NCBI GenBank assembly: GCA_012513395.1
Contig: JAAZCH010000075.1
Coordinates: 1-5,191 of the forward strand
Reading direction: 5' to 3'
DNA: 5,191 nucleotides
Source: Tissierellia bacterium
Lineage (GTDB): Bacteria; Bacillota_A; Clostridia; Tissierellales; Peptoniphilaceae
Part shown: in pieces, positions 1 to 5,163 of the stretch
How positions within the stretch are numbered: the stretch's first letter is position 1
Layout of the letters: each line of letters begins with the position of its first letter
Program-made: the position numbers and the translations under genes
The notes under the pieces: generated by a model
What the model saw: only the letters and a program-made list of their open reading frames with translations
Told to the model about the DNA's origin: nothing
Databases searched by the model: none

Positions 1-110
1 GTCACACTGGACAAAGTTATCAATGTAATCAATCCCCCTAAAATTCCAAATATAATAAATGAATTTTTCCTTAAATTTTCTTTAAGATGCAATTTTATTA
101 AAGCTTTCAT
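1..110 (-). CDS. ABC transporter permease, N-terminal fragment (runs off the left edge)
   Basis: The first 36 codons of a gene that continues beyond base 1. It starts at ATG (108-110), and the peptide opens MKALIKLHLKENLRKNSF, then becomes strongly hydrophobic (about residues 18-36, IIFGILGGLITLITL). A short basic, amphipathic N-terminus followed by a first membrane helix is the usual beginning of ABC-2-type permeases. The start is well supported: on the minus strand AAAGGAGG lies 6 bases upstream of the ATG, inside the 3' end of the ATPase gene. The reading frame overlaps the ATPase by 29 bases, which suggests translational coupling and one transcript. It presumably forms the membrane channel powered by that ATPase. 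The permease subfamily and substrate cannot be told from this fragment; the assignment rests mainly on the neighbour and the hydrophobic segment. Confidence 0.8.
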   Translation of the reverse strand, partial: MKALIKLHLKENLRKNSFIIFGILGGLITLITLSSV

Positions 111-789
111 TTCTATCCTCCTTTGCCAGTTCTAGAAACATATCACCTAAGCTAGTTTTTTCAAAATCAGATTTTTGAAAATCTCTATACACTCCATTTT
201 CCATAATTATTATCCCTCGGTCACAGACTTTCTCCACATCGTAGAGTAAATGGGAATTAAGCAAAATAGTTTTGTCATTGGATTTCAAATTGGAAATTAA
301 TTCTTGCATTTGAACTTGGCCGAAAAAATCCAAACCTGCAGAAGGCTCATCTAAAAGTAAAATATCAGGATCTCCTATTAGACTTTGAGCCACAGCTAGA
401 CGCTGTTTCATGCCCTTAGAATAGTTTTTTACTTTAGTTTTTGAATCTTCTAAACCCACTGTTTCTAATAATTTCAATGACATTTCTTTGATTGAATTTC
501 TATCCATTCCTCTAACTTCCATAAAGAACTCTAAAACTTCTCTTCCTGTAAGTATTTTTGGAAAATCTGGAATTTCTGGAGAATACCCTATGGTGTCGCC
601 TTCGTTCATTAGAATTTCACCTTGATAGTCATTTTCCCAGCCCAAAATCATTCTCATCAAAGTAGTTTTACCAACTCCATTGGGACCAATTAGTGCAAAA
701 ACTTCTCCACTTTTAATTTCCATATTCAAATTCTCATAAAGAATATTTTCTTTGTATTGTTTTTTTATATTTTTTAAAATAATTCCCAT
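82..789 (-). CDS. ABC transporter ATP-binding protein (exporter type)
   Basis: Cytosolic ATPase subunit that hydrolyses ATP to drive an ABC exporter. The 235-residue protein is one complete nucleotide-binding domain: Walker A GPNGVGKTT at 35-43, a Q-loop region at 67-72 (IGYSPE, with Glu in place of the usual Gln, as seen in many members of this CcmA/BcrA-like class), signature YSKGMKQR at 123-130, Walker B ILLLDEP at 143-149, D-loop SAGLD at 150-154 and switch His180. All catalytic elements are present, so it should be active. The start is ATG at 789, with GAGGTG a few bases upstream. The short C-terminal extension after about residue 205 has no motif I recognise. It is first in an operon with the permease at 1-110. 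The substrate is unknown: such pairs export antibiotics, peptides, ions or lipids, and nothing here decides among these. Confidence 0.95.
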   Translation of the reverse strand: MGIILKNIKKQYKENILYENLNMEIKSGEVFALIGPNGVGKTTLMRMILGWENDYQGEILMNEGDTIGYSPEIPDFPKILTGREVLEFFMEVRGMDRNSIKEMSLKLLETVGLEDSKTKVKNYSKGMKQRLAVAQSLIGDPDILLLDEPSAGLDFFGQVQMQELISNLKSNDKTILLNSHLLYDVEKVCDRGIIIMENGVYRDFQKSDFEKTSLGDMFLELAKEDRNESFNKIAS

Positions 790-803
790 TTCATCACCTC
801 AAA

Positions 804-821
804 ATGATTATAGCTAATCAT
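804..821. promoter_or_regulatory. Inverted repeat overlapping a TATAAT box upstream of the ABC operon
   Basis: Perfect 7-bp arms ATGATTA and TAATCAT are separated by TAGC. Read on the minus strand, the repeat contains a consensus -10 box TATAAT (807-812), placed so that transcription would start about 14 bases before the ATPase ATG. No good -35 box lies 16-18 bp upstream of it (AGTCTT at 17 bp). A repressor site over the -10 is possible. An alternative minus-strand promoter is TTTAAG (845-850), 16 bp, TTTAAT (823-828). Confidence 0.4.
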
Positions 822-842
822 AATTAAATAAGACTTATAGGA

Positions 843-862
843 ATCTTAAATCCATCTTAAAT
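843..862 (-). promoter_or_regulatory. 11-bp-phased direct repeat, possible response-regulator box
   Basis: Two identical 9-mers (ATTTAAGAT on the minus strand) lie at 843-851 and 854-862, so the period is exactly 11 bp, about one helical turn. OmpR/PhoB-family response regulators commonly bind such direct repeats, placed over or just upstream of a weak -35 box. This pair overlaps or sits above the candidate -35 of the ABC operon. That a two-component regulator binds here is inference; AT-richness makes chance repeats fairly likely. Confidence 0.3.
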
Positions 863-890
863 AAAATAAAAAATATTTTTCCAAACTTGG

Positions 891-919
891 TTGTAAATCT
901 TTGTAAATTCAGTTAATAT
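891..919 (+). promoter_or_regulatory. Candidate promoter of the reductase/FMN operon
   Basis: TTGTAA (891-896) and TAATAT (914-919) are separated by 17 bp, a good sigma-A-like arrangement. Transcription would start near 926, giving a leader of about 43 bases before the GTG start. TTGTAAAT occurs twice in tandem (891-898 and 901-908), and CCAAACTTGG (881-890) abuts the -35 box upstream, so an operator here is possible. This is read by eye from AT-rich sequence. Confidence 0.5.
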
Positions 920-968
920 ATATAGTAGTAAGAACAACACCAAGTGAAAATTTTTAGTAGGTGAAAAT

Positions 969-1988
969 GTGAGAACCAGAAGACTTGGAAAAACGAACTT
1001 TGAGGTCTCCATTATAGGATTGGGAGGAATTCCCATCCAACAATGTACCCAAGAAGAAGCCGATAAATTGATTAAAACCGCCTTAGAACAAGGCATTAAC
1101 TTTATAGATACAGCAAGAGGATACACTATAAGTGAAGAACTTATAGGAAATGCACTAAAACAAGTAAATAGAGATGAAGTATACGTAGCCACTAAAACCA
1201 TGGCCAGAACTTACGAAGCAGCAAAGGCAGATTTCGAAATTAGCTATAAAAATTTAGGAGTAGAAGTCATAGACCTTTATCAGTTTCATAATTTAGCCAA
1301 GAAAGAAGACTACGATATTGTTATGTCTGAAGATGGTGCTATGAGATTCTTCAAAGAGATGAAAGAAAAAGGCTACATTAGAGAAATTGGAATTACTAGC
1401 CACAGTGCCGATTTAATGGATATAGCATTGGATTCAGGAGAATTTGCTACTATGCAATTTCCTGTAAATGCCGTAGAGTACCAAGGTCTACCACTTTTAG
1501 AAAAAGCGAAAAAACTAGACATTGGAACTATTGCTATGAAGCCAATAGCGGGTGGAGTTTTGTTTAACAAGGGAGAACAATCCCTAAGATATATACTTGA
1601 AAATGAAAATCTTACAGTTGCAATACCAGGAATGTATAGCGTTGATGAGATAATGAGAAATGCTGAAGTTGGAAAAAACTTCAGACCTTTAAGTGACCAA
1701 GAAAGAAAAGAATTAATGGAAGAAGCTGATAGCTTAGGAAATGACTTCTGTAGAAGATGTCAATATTGTGCACCTTGTACAGTGGGAATTGATATACCTG
1801 GGCTGTTTACATTGGATTTGTATTTGACTAAATACAATTTAGTGGAATGGGCAAAAACTAGATATGAAAATGCACTAGTTAAAGCATCGGAATGTATCGA
1901 ATGTGGCGACTGCATGAATAGATGTCCATATCACTTGGAAATAATAGACAAGTTAGCAGGCGTTAGCCAGAGGTTTGAAGGAGTATGA
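969..1988 (+). CDS. Aldo/keto reductase with C-terminal 4Fe-4S ferredoxin-like domain
   Basis: Predicted cytosolic oxidoreductase of 339 residues. Residues 1 to about 235 form the aldo/keto reductase TIM barrel, with the full catalytic tetrad visible: Asp47 and Tyr52 (FIDTARGY), Lys76 (VATKT) and His107 (YQFHN). The C-terminal part carries two cysteine clusters: C261-x2-C264-x2-C267-x2-C270, and C309-x2-C312-x2-C315-x3-C319-Pro, the second a textbook [4Fe-4S] ferredoxin signature. It therefore probably links NAD(P)H-type carbonyl/alcohol chemistry to one-electron transfer, and it resembles the COG1453-type predicted oxidoreductases of anaerobes. The start is GTG at 969, with AGGTGA 4 bases upstream; the ATG at 967 runs straight into TGA. 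It is the first gene of an operon with the FMN-binding protein, which begins at or within a few bases of its stop. The physiological substrate is unknown. Confidence 0.93.
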   Translation: MRTRRLGKTNFEVSIIGLGGIPIQQCTQEEADKLIKTALEQGINFIDTARGYTISEELIGNALKQVNRDEVYVATKTMARTYEAAKADFEISYKNLGVEVIDLYQFHNLAKKEDYDIVMSEDGAMRFFKEMKEKGYIREIGITSHSADLMDIALDSGEFATMQFPVNAVEYQGLPLLEKAKKLDIGTIAMKPIAGGVLFNKGEQSLRYILENENLTVAIPGMYSVDEIMRNAEVGKNFRPLSDQERKELMEEADSLGNDFCRRCQYCAPCTVGIDIPGLFTLDLYLTKYNLVEWAKTRYENALVKASECIECGDCMNRCPYHLEIIDKLAGVSQRFEGV

Positions 1989-1990
1989 AA

Positions 1991-2425
1991 ATGAAAAAAA
2001 GAAGAAGATTAATATTGCTCCTAGGAACTTTTGCAATAGCCCTTATGATACTAGTGACCAATTTAGGAAATGAAAAGCCCCAAGATGTGGTGGCGACAGA
2101 AGTGCCAGATCCTAATTACTACGAAGGATATACCAATGACGATTTAAAAGACGGAGTGTATACTTCCACAAATCCTGGATTCGTAGGAAATATTACAGTG
2201 GAAATGACGGTGGAAAATGGAAGAATAATAAGCTTTAAAATTTTAGAGCACAACGAAACCAGCCAAATTTCCAAAAGAGCTATGACGGATTTACCATACA
2301 AAGTGCTCCAAGACCAATCTGCAAAAGTAGACGCAGTGTCCGGAGCCACATCTACAAGTAAAGGAATAATCCAAGGAGCTAGAGACTGTATAAGACAAGC
2401 AGGAGGAAATCCAGACGATTATTAA
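1991..2425 (+). CDS. Membrane-anchored FMN-binding domain protein (covalent flavin site)
   Basis: Small flavoprotein of 144 residues. A basic N-terminus (MKKRRR) precedes one hydrophobic helix (about residues 5-23, LILLLGTFAIALMILV), so the rest should lie outside the membrane. There is no lipobox Cys and no clear signal-peptidase site, so I read it as an uncleaved anchor. A linker of about 30 residues leads to an FMN_bind domain (about 52-138) beginning DGVYTSTNPGF and ending with DAVSGATST. This matches the D-x-x-[ST]-G-A-T motif in which the Thr (residue 120 here) is esterified to FMN by the ApbE flavin transferase; RnfG, NqrC and extracellular-electron-transfer flavoproteins share it. Start choice: AAGGAG (1978-1983) is 7 bases from the ATG at 1991 but only 1 base from the ATG at 1985, so 1991 is preferred. 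The longer form (146 aa) would overlap the reductase stop by 4 bases. No apbE is visible in the window. Confidence 0.9.
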   Translation: MKKRRRLILLLGTFAIALMILVTNLGNEKPQDVVATEVPDPNYYEGYTNDDLKDGVYTSTNPGFVGNITVEMTVENGRIISFKILEHNETSQISKRAMTDLPYKVLQDQSAKVDAVSGATSTSKGIIQGARDCIRQAGGNPDDY

Positions 2426-2433
2426 AATAAAAT

Positions 2434-2470
2434 AAACCTGTTCCAAGAATTTTCTTGAAACAGGTTTTTT
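2434..2470. terminator. Rho-independent terminator, probably bidirectional
   Basis: A long stem pairs 2434-2448 with 2453-2467 (AAACCTGTT and CAAGA arms around one C/A mismatch, 4-base loop) and runs into six T's at 2465-2470. It lies 8 bases after the FMN gene stop and ends that operon. On the other strand the stem is followed by T-rich sequence (complement of 2424-2436), so it should also stop transcription from the converging acetyltransferase gene, whose stop codon is at 2480-2482. Confidence 0.92.
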
Positions 2471-2479
2471 GATTGTAAA

Positions 2480-2917
2480 TTATTTTAAGAATTTGCCCAT
2501 TAGAATTATGTTTTTAGAGATATAAAAGCCTGATTTTTTGTAAAAATGCATATGCTTTTCACTATTTACACTACTAAGTTCAATAATAGATGCTCCATCA
2601 GAACTAACTATTTTTTCTAACTCTTTTATAACAAAACTTCCATATCCCTTATTTTGGTATTGTCCATCGATGACTATTTCTTCTAAATAGTATCCTAAGA
2701 TATCGTCAAATGTTTTGTAATATCCTAAAACAAAACCTATTAATTTTTGATTTTCATATAAACCTAAACACATCGATTCATTTATTGTTATATATTGAGA
2801 AATCCTTTTCGTTGCTTTTTCTAAAGTCCAATTACCATCTTCAAAATTATTATAATAATCTGCAAATAATCTAGAAATTTCATTTATATCTTTTTTTGAT
2901 AATCTTTTAAGATTCAC
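2480..2917 (-). CDS. GNAT family N-acetyltransferase
   Basis: Single-domain cytosolic acetyltransferase of 145 residues, the usual size of the family, transferring an acetyl group from acetyl-CoA to an amine. The acetyl-CoA binding motif A is clear: strand LEEIVIDGQYQ, then Q88-N-K-G-Y-G93 (Q/R-x-x-G-x-G), followed by the helix SFVIKELEKI. Motif B follows with N118 (SSVNSEKHMHFYKKSGF), whose FYKKSGF (125-131) is the typical end of the fold. The acceptor substrate is unknown; small-molecule amines such as antibiotics or polyamines and protein N-termini are all possible. The start is GTG at 2917, with AGAGGT about 8 bases upstream; the nearby ATG is out of frame. The gene converges on the reductase operon and shares its terminator. 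It may have its own promoter (3004-3032) and may also receive read-through from the peptidase gene. Confidence 0.92.
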   Translation of the reverse strand: MNLKRLSKKDINEISRLFADYYNNFEDGNWTLEKATKRISQYITINESMCLGLYENQKLIGFVLGYYKTFDDILGYYLEEIVIDGQYQNKGYGSFVIKELEKIVSSDGASIIELSSVNSEKHMHFYKKSGFYISKNIILMGKFLK

Positions 2918-2971
2918 AATACATACCTCTTCTAAATAAATTTAAAATTTTTTAATTACGCCCCTCGTAGT

Positions 2972-3061
2972 GGACATATTCCAAAAGCCATTAACCAAAG
3001 AAGATTATACAACATAAATACGTATTAACCAACAATATAAAATGACAAAAGTAATATGTCC
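2972..3061. repeat. Imperfect inverted repeat, about 21-bp arms, spanning 90 bp
   Basis: The arms are 2972-2992 and 3041-3061. The outer 9 bp are perfect (GGACATATT and AATATGTCC). In the minus-strand RNA they are followed by an A/G mismatch, one C-G pair, a U4/U4 internal loop and 6 further pairs including one G-U. The 48-base interior contains the candidate acetyltransferase promoter. The arms are not followed by a T-run, so this is not an ordinary terminator. It could be a degenerate small mobile repeat or a structured RNA element; it encodes nothing I can see. Confidence 0.45.
3004..3032 (-). promoter_or_regulatory. Candidate promoter of the acetyltransferase gene
   Basis: On the minus strand TTGGTT (3027-3032) and a consensus TATAAT (3004-3009) are separated by 17 bp. 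Transcription would start near 2997 and give a leader of about 80 bases. The 9-mer TTGGTTAAT, which includes the -35 box, recurs 34 bp downstream at 2990-2998, near the expected start. The -10 is perfect; the -35 matches only 3 of 6. Confidence 0.45.
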
Positions 3062-3071
3062 CGTGTTAGGC

Positions 3072-3106
3072 TTTTAACTTTTAACTCTCAACTTTTAACT
3101 ATCAAA
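3072..3106. repeat. Tandem heptanucleotide repeat, five units
   Basis: Five consecutive 7-base units read TTTTAAC, TTTTAAC, TCTCAAC, TTTTAAC and TATCAAA (plus strand). The last is diverged and covers the TGA stop codon (3102-3104) of the S9 peptidase gene. The array begins 10 bases after the right arm of the inverted repeat at 2972-3061. It is not a hairpin and has no coding frame of its own. Confidence 0.65.
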
Positions 3107-5102
3107 TATATTTTTCAAACCACTCCGCCATGGCTTTTAATCTTTCCATTCTTTGTTTAGGTCTACCATCTCTAGAAAGTCCGTGACTTTCTCCTCTTAC
3201 CATTAGCATTTCTGTTTCTACTCCGTGGAGTTTTAATGCAGTGAAGAATTGGTATCCTTGGTCGATGTCGCATCTGAAATCTTGTTCCGAGTGGATTATT
3301 AACGTAGGCGTTTTAACCTTATCCGCATATTTCAAAGGAGAATTGTCCCAAAGTTGGTCGATATTTTCCCAAGGCGTTGCTGCTACTTGGTCCTTTACGA
3401 AATAATAGCCTATGTCCGTTGTATTATATTTAGAAGTCCAGTTGGAAATACTTCTTTGAGTAACTGCAGCTTTAAAATAATCCGTATGACCTACGATCCA
3501 GTTGGTCATATAACCCCCGTAAGAACCTCCAGTCACACCCATTTGTTCTTCATCTATAAAATCAAATTTCTTAACCATTTCCTTAGTAAAGTGCATTAAA
3601 TCTTCATAGTCGATGGAGCCATACTTTCCGCGAATATCTGAAAATTCATTTCCTCTACCATCTGAACCTCTAGGATTAGTGTAAATTACTACATAACCAA
3701 GAGCTGTCAAATACTGCATCTCAGAGAAAAACACTGATCCATAAGCAGTTTTAGGACCACCGTGAATTTGTAAAATGGTTTTGTATTTTTTACCCTCTTC
3801 AAATCCTATGGGCTTCATAATATATCCATCTAGTTCAAAATCTCCACACTCCACAGAAACATATTCTGGGGTAGAAACCTCGTATTCTTCTAAGATATTG
3901 TCATTTAATGAAGTCAATTTAATTTCTTCGACTCCGTTATTTCTATAAACTTCTTGAAGATTATCTCCACGCATAGCCACTAGATAATATTCACCATCTC
4001 CAACTTGGAATCCGTCTATACTTCCAGGAAGGTCTATTTCTTTTTCCAAGTCTCCATCTTTTCCAATGCTAAATAAAAATGTATCTACTCTTTGGGTAGA
4101 AGTAAAGTAAATTCTATCATCTTTTTTAACCAAAGTTTTATTGCCGCCGTGGCGAACGTCTGAATTTACTGCAGAGCAAATGGAATAATCAAAATCTTTT
4201 GGAGTTATGGAATTTAGTTTTCCATCTTTTAAGATATAAAAATCGGGATTTGTATTTATGCCAATTTTTTTCATATCCACGCCAATTAGGAAAATTTCTC
4301 CATCTAATTCATTTGCGTAATCAATTCCAAAATCTTTTTCGTAGTAGATTTCCTCGTCTTTATCTTGGGACAAATCGTATCTAGCTAGCTTGTCTTCAAT
4401 TTCCATAACTCCTGTAAAATCGTAGTAAATATAGTATATTTTATCTCCAGCTAATTCAAAGGAGTTGACCATTTTTTTATCATCTGTTAGCTTTGTTAAC
4501 TCTCCAGATTTTAAGTTATATTTATAAAGCCCCCTGCGATTACCATCGGTAAATCCACTTCCATCAGACCAAAAAGGAATTTCAGAAAGTCTTTCAAAGC
4601 CCTTTTCGAATTCTATTTTTTTAGCACCTTCGTCAATTGCCTTCTGTCTTTCTTCACCTTCTAATTTTTCAATATCCATTAAATTAGGAAGTTTTTCATT
4701 TACAGTTCCTAAAATAATCCAATTATCTTCATCTAGAACTTTATAATCCCCAACACTTAAAGGCAATCTAAATAATTTTTCACCCTCACCACCATCTAAT
4801 GGCAATTTATAATAGCTGGTGAATTTAAAACCCTTGTCCCTTAAATCTTTATCGGACTTCTCTCGGGCTCCACTAAAAACTATATTTCCATCTACAAACT
4901 CAAAACTAGATTCTTCTCCAAGGGAAGTCATTTTTTTCAATTCATCATTTTCTAAATCATAAGTGTAAATATATGAATCGTATTTGTTGTCATCTTCATT
5001 GGGATTTTTAACTACGAATCCCAATAAGTTTTTTTCTTCTTCAAATCGTAAATTTGAAATAAATTTATATTCCAATAACGTCTCTAATCCAATTTTCTTC
5101 AA
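3102..5102 (-). CDS. S9 family serine peptidase (acylaminoacyl-peptidase/prolyl oligopeptidase type)
   Basis: Cytosolic serine peptidase of 666 residues that should cleave short peptides or release blocked N-terminal residues. Residues 1 to about 410 form a beta-propeller of repeated short strands, which in this family restricts access to the active site; from about 425 follows the alpha/beta-hydrolase Peptidase_S9 domain. Visible active-site elements (numbered from the TTG start) are the oxyanion-side HGGP at 447-450, NPRGSDGRG at 476-484, nucleophile Ser527 in GGSYGGY, Asp608 in HSEQDFR and His640 in GESHG. The triad is intact and the length is normal for the S9C group. There is no signal peptide or membrane helix. 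Start choice: AGGAGG lies 7 bases before TTG at 5102, whereas the ATG at 5126 (674 aa) has no ribosome site and abuts a -10 box. Exact specificity cannot be read from sequence. Confidence 0.94.
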   Translation of the reverse strand: MKKIGLETLLEYKFISNLRFEEEKNLLGFVVKNPNEDDNKYDSYIYTYDLENDELKKMTSLGEESSFEFVDGNIVFSGAREKSDKDLRDKGFKFTSYYKLPLDGGEGEKLFRLPLSVGDYKVLDEDNWIILGTVNEKLPNLMDIEKLEGEERQKAIDEGAKKIEFEKGFERLSEIPFWSDGSGFTDGNRRGLYKYNLKSGELTKLTDDKKMVNSFELAGDKIYYIYYDFTGVMEIEDKLARYDLSQDKDEEIYYEKDFGIDYANELDGEIFLIGVDMKKIGINTNPDFYILKDGKLNSITPKDFDYSICSAVNSDVRHGGNKTLVKKDDRIYFTSTQRVDTFLFSIGKDGDLEKEIDLPGSIDGFQVGDGEYYLVAMRGDNLQEVYRNNGVEEIKLTSLNDNILEEYEVSTPEYVSVECGDFELDGYIMKPIGFEEGKKYKTILQIHGGPKTAYGSVFFSEMQYLTALGYVVIYTNPRGSDGRGNEFSDIRGKYGSIDYEDLMHFTKEMVKKFDFIDEEQMGVTGGSYGGYMTNWIVGHTDYFKAAVTQRSISNWTSKYNTTDIGYYFVKDQVAATPWENIDQLWDNSPLKYADKVKTPTLIIHSEQDFRCDIDQGYQFFTALKLHGVETEMLMVRGESHGLSRDGRPKQRMERLKAMAEWFEKYI

Positions 5103-5126
5103 AACAATCCCTCCTCGTATATTCAT

Positions 5127-5154
5127 ATTTTATCACTAGGAATTTAATATTCAA
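5127..5154 (-). promoter_or_regulatory. Candidate promoter of the S9 peptidase gene
   Basis: On the minus strand TTGAAT (5149-5154), a 16-bp spacer and TAAAAT (5127-5132), preceded by TGA, form an extended -10 (TGn) promoter. Transcription would start near 5120, downstream of the ATG at 5126, so a transcript from here could only use the TTG at 5102. The Shine-Dalgarno AGGAGG would lie within the short leader. Confidence 0.55.
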
Positions 5155-5163
5155 CGTAAATAT

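Noticed and set aside
857..1201. Minus-strand ORF of 114 aa covering the divergent promoter region and the start of the reductase gene
   Set aside because: It lies mostly antisense to the well-supported reductase, has no recognisable domain or convincing ribosome site, and reads across the promoter region.
1373..1570. Minus-strand ORF inside the reductase gene (65 aa)
   Set aside because: Antisense shadow of a conserved enzyme; low-complexity product without motifs.
1991..2065. Tat signal or lipoprotein signal on the FMN protein
   Set aside because: It has KKRRRL then a hydrophobic stretch, but not the S/T-R-R-x-F-L-K pattern, no lipobox Cys and no clear A-x-A cleavage site; a plain membrane anchor is simpler.
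2119..2349. Minus-strand ORF inside the FMN protein gene (76 aa)
   Set aside because: Antisense shadow of a gene with clear FMN_bind motifs.
2918..3003. Riboswitch or attenuator in the acetyltransferase leader
   Set aside because: The leader of about 80 bases shows no T-box, SAM, TPP or similar conserved core and no terminator/antiterminator pair.
2983..3075. AAAAGCC (2983-2989) and GGCTTTT (3069-3075) as an extra stem of the inverted repeat
   Set aside because: The order of these segments relative to GGACATATT/AATATGTCC means they cannot nest in the same hairpin; seven complementary bases in AT-rich DNA can be chance.
3072..3106. CRISPR array
   Set aside because: The units are 7 bp, head-to-tail, with no spacers; a CRISPR array needs repeats of about 23-40 bp with unique spacers and none are present.
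3354..3599. Plus-strand ORF of 81 aa inside the S9 peptidase gene
   Set aside because: Antisense to the catalytic domain; no ribosome site or family resemblance.
4199..4384. Plus-strand ORF of 61 aa inside the S9 peptidase gene
   Set aside because: Antisense to the propeller region; no supporting signal.
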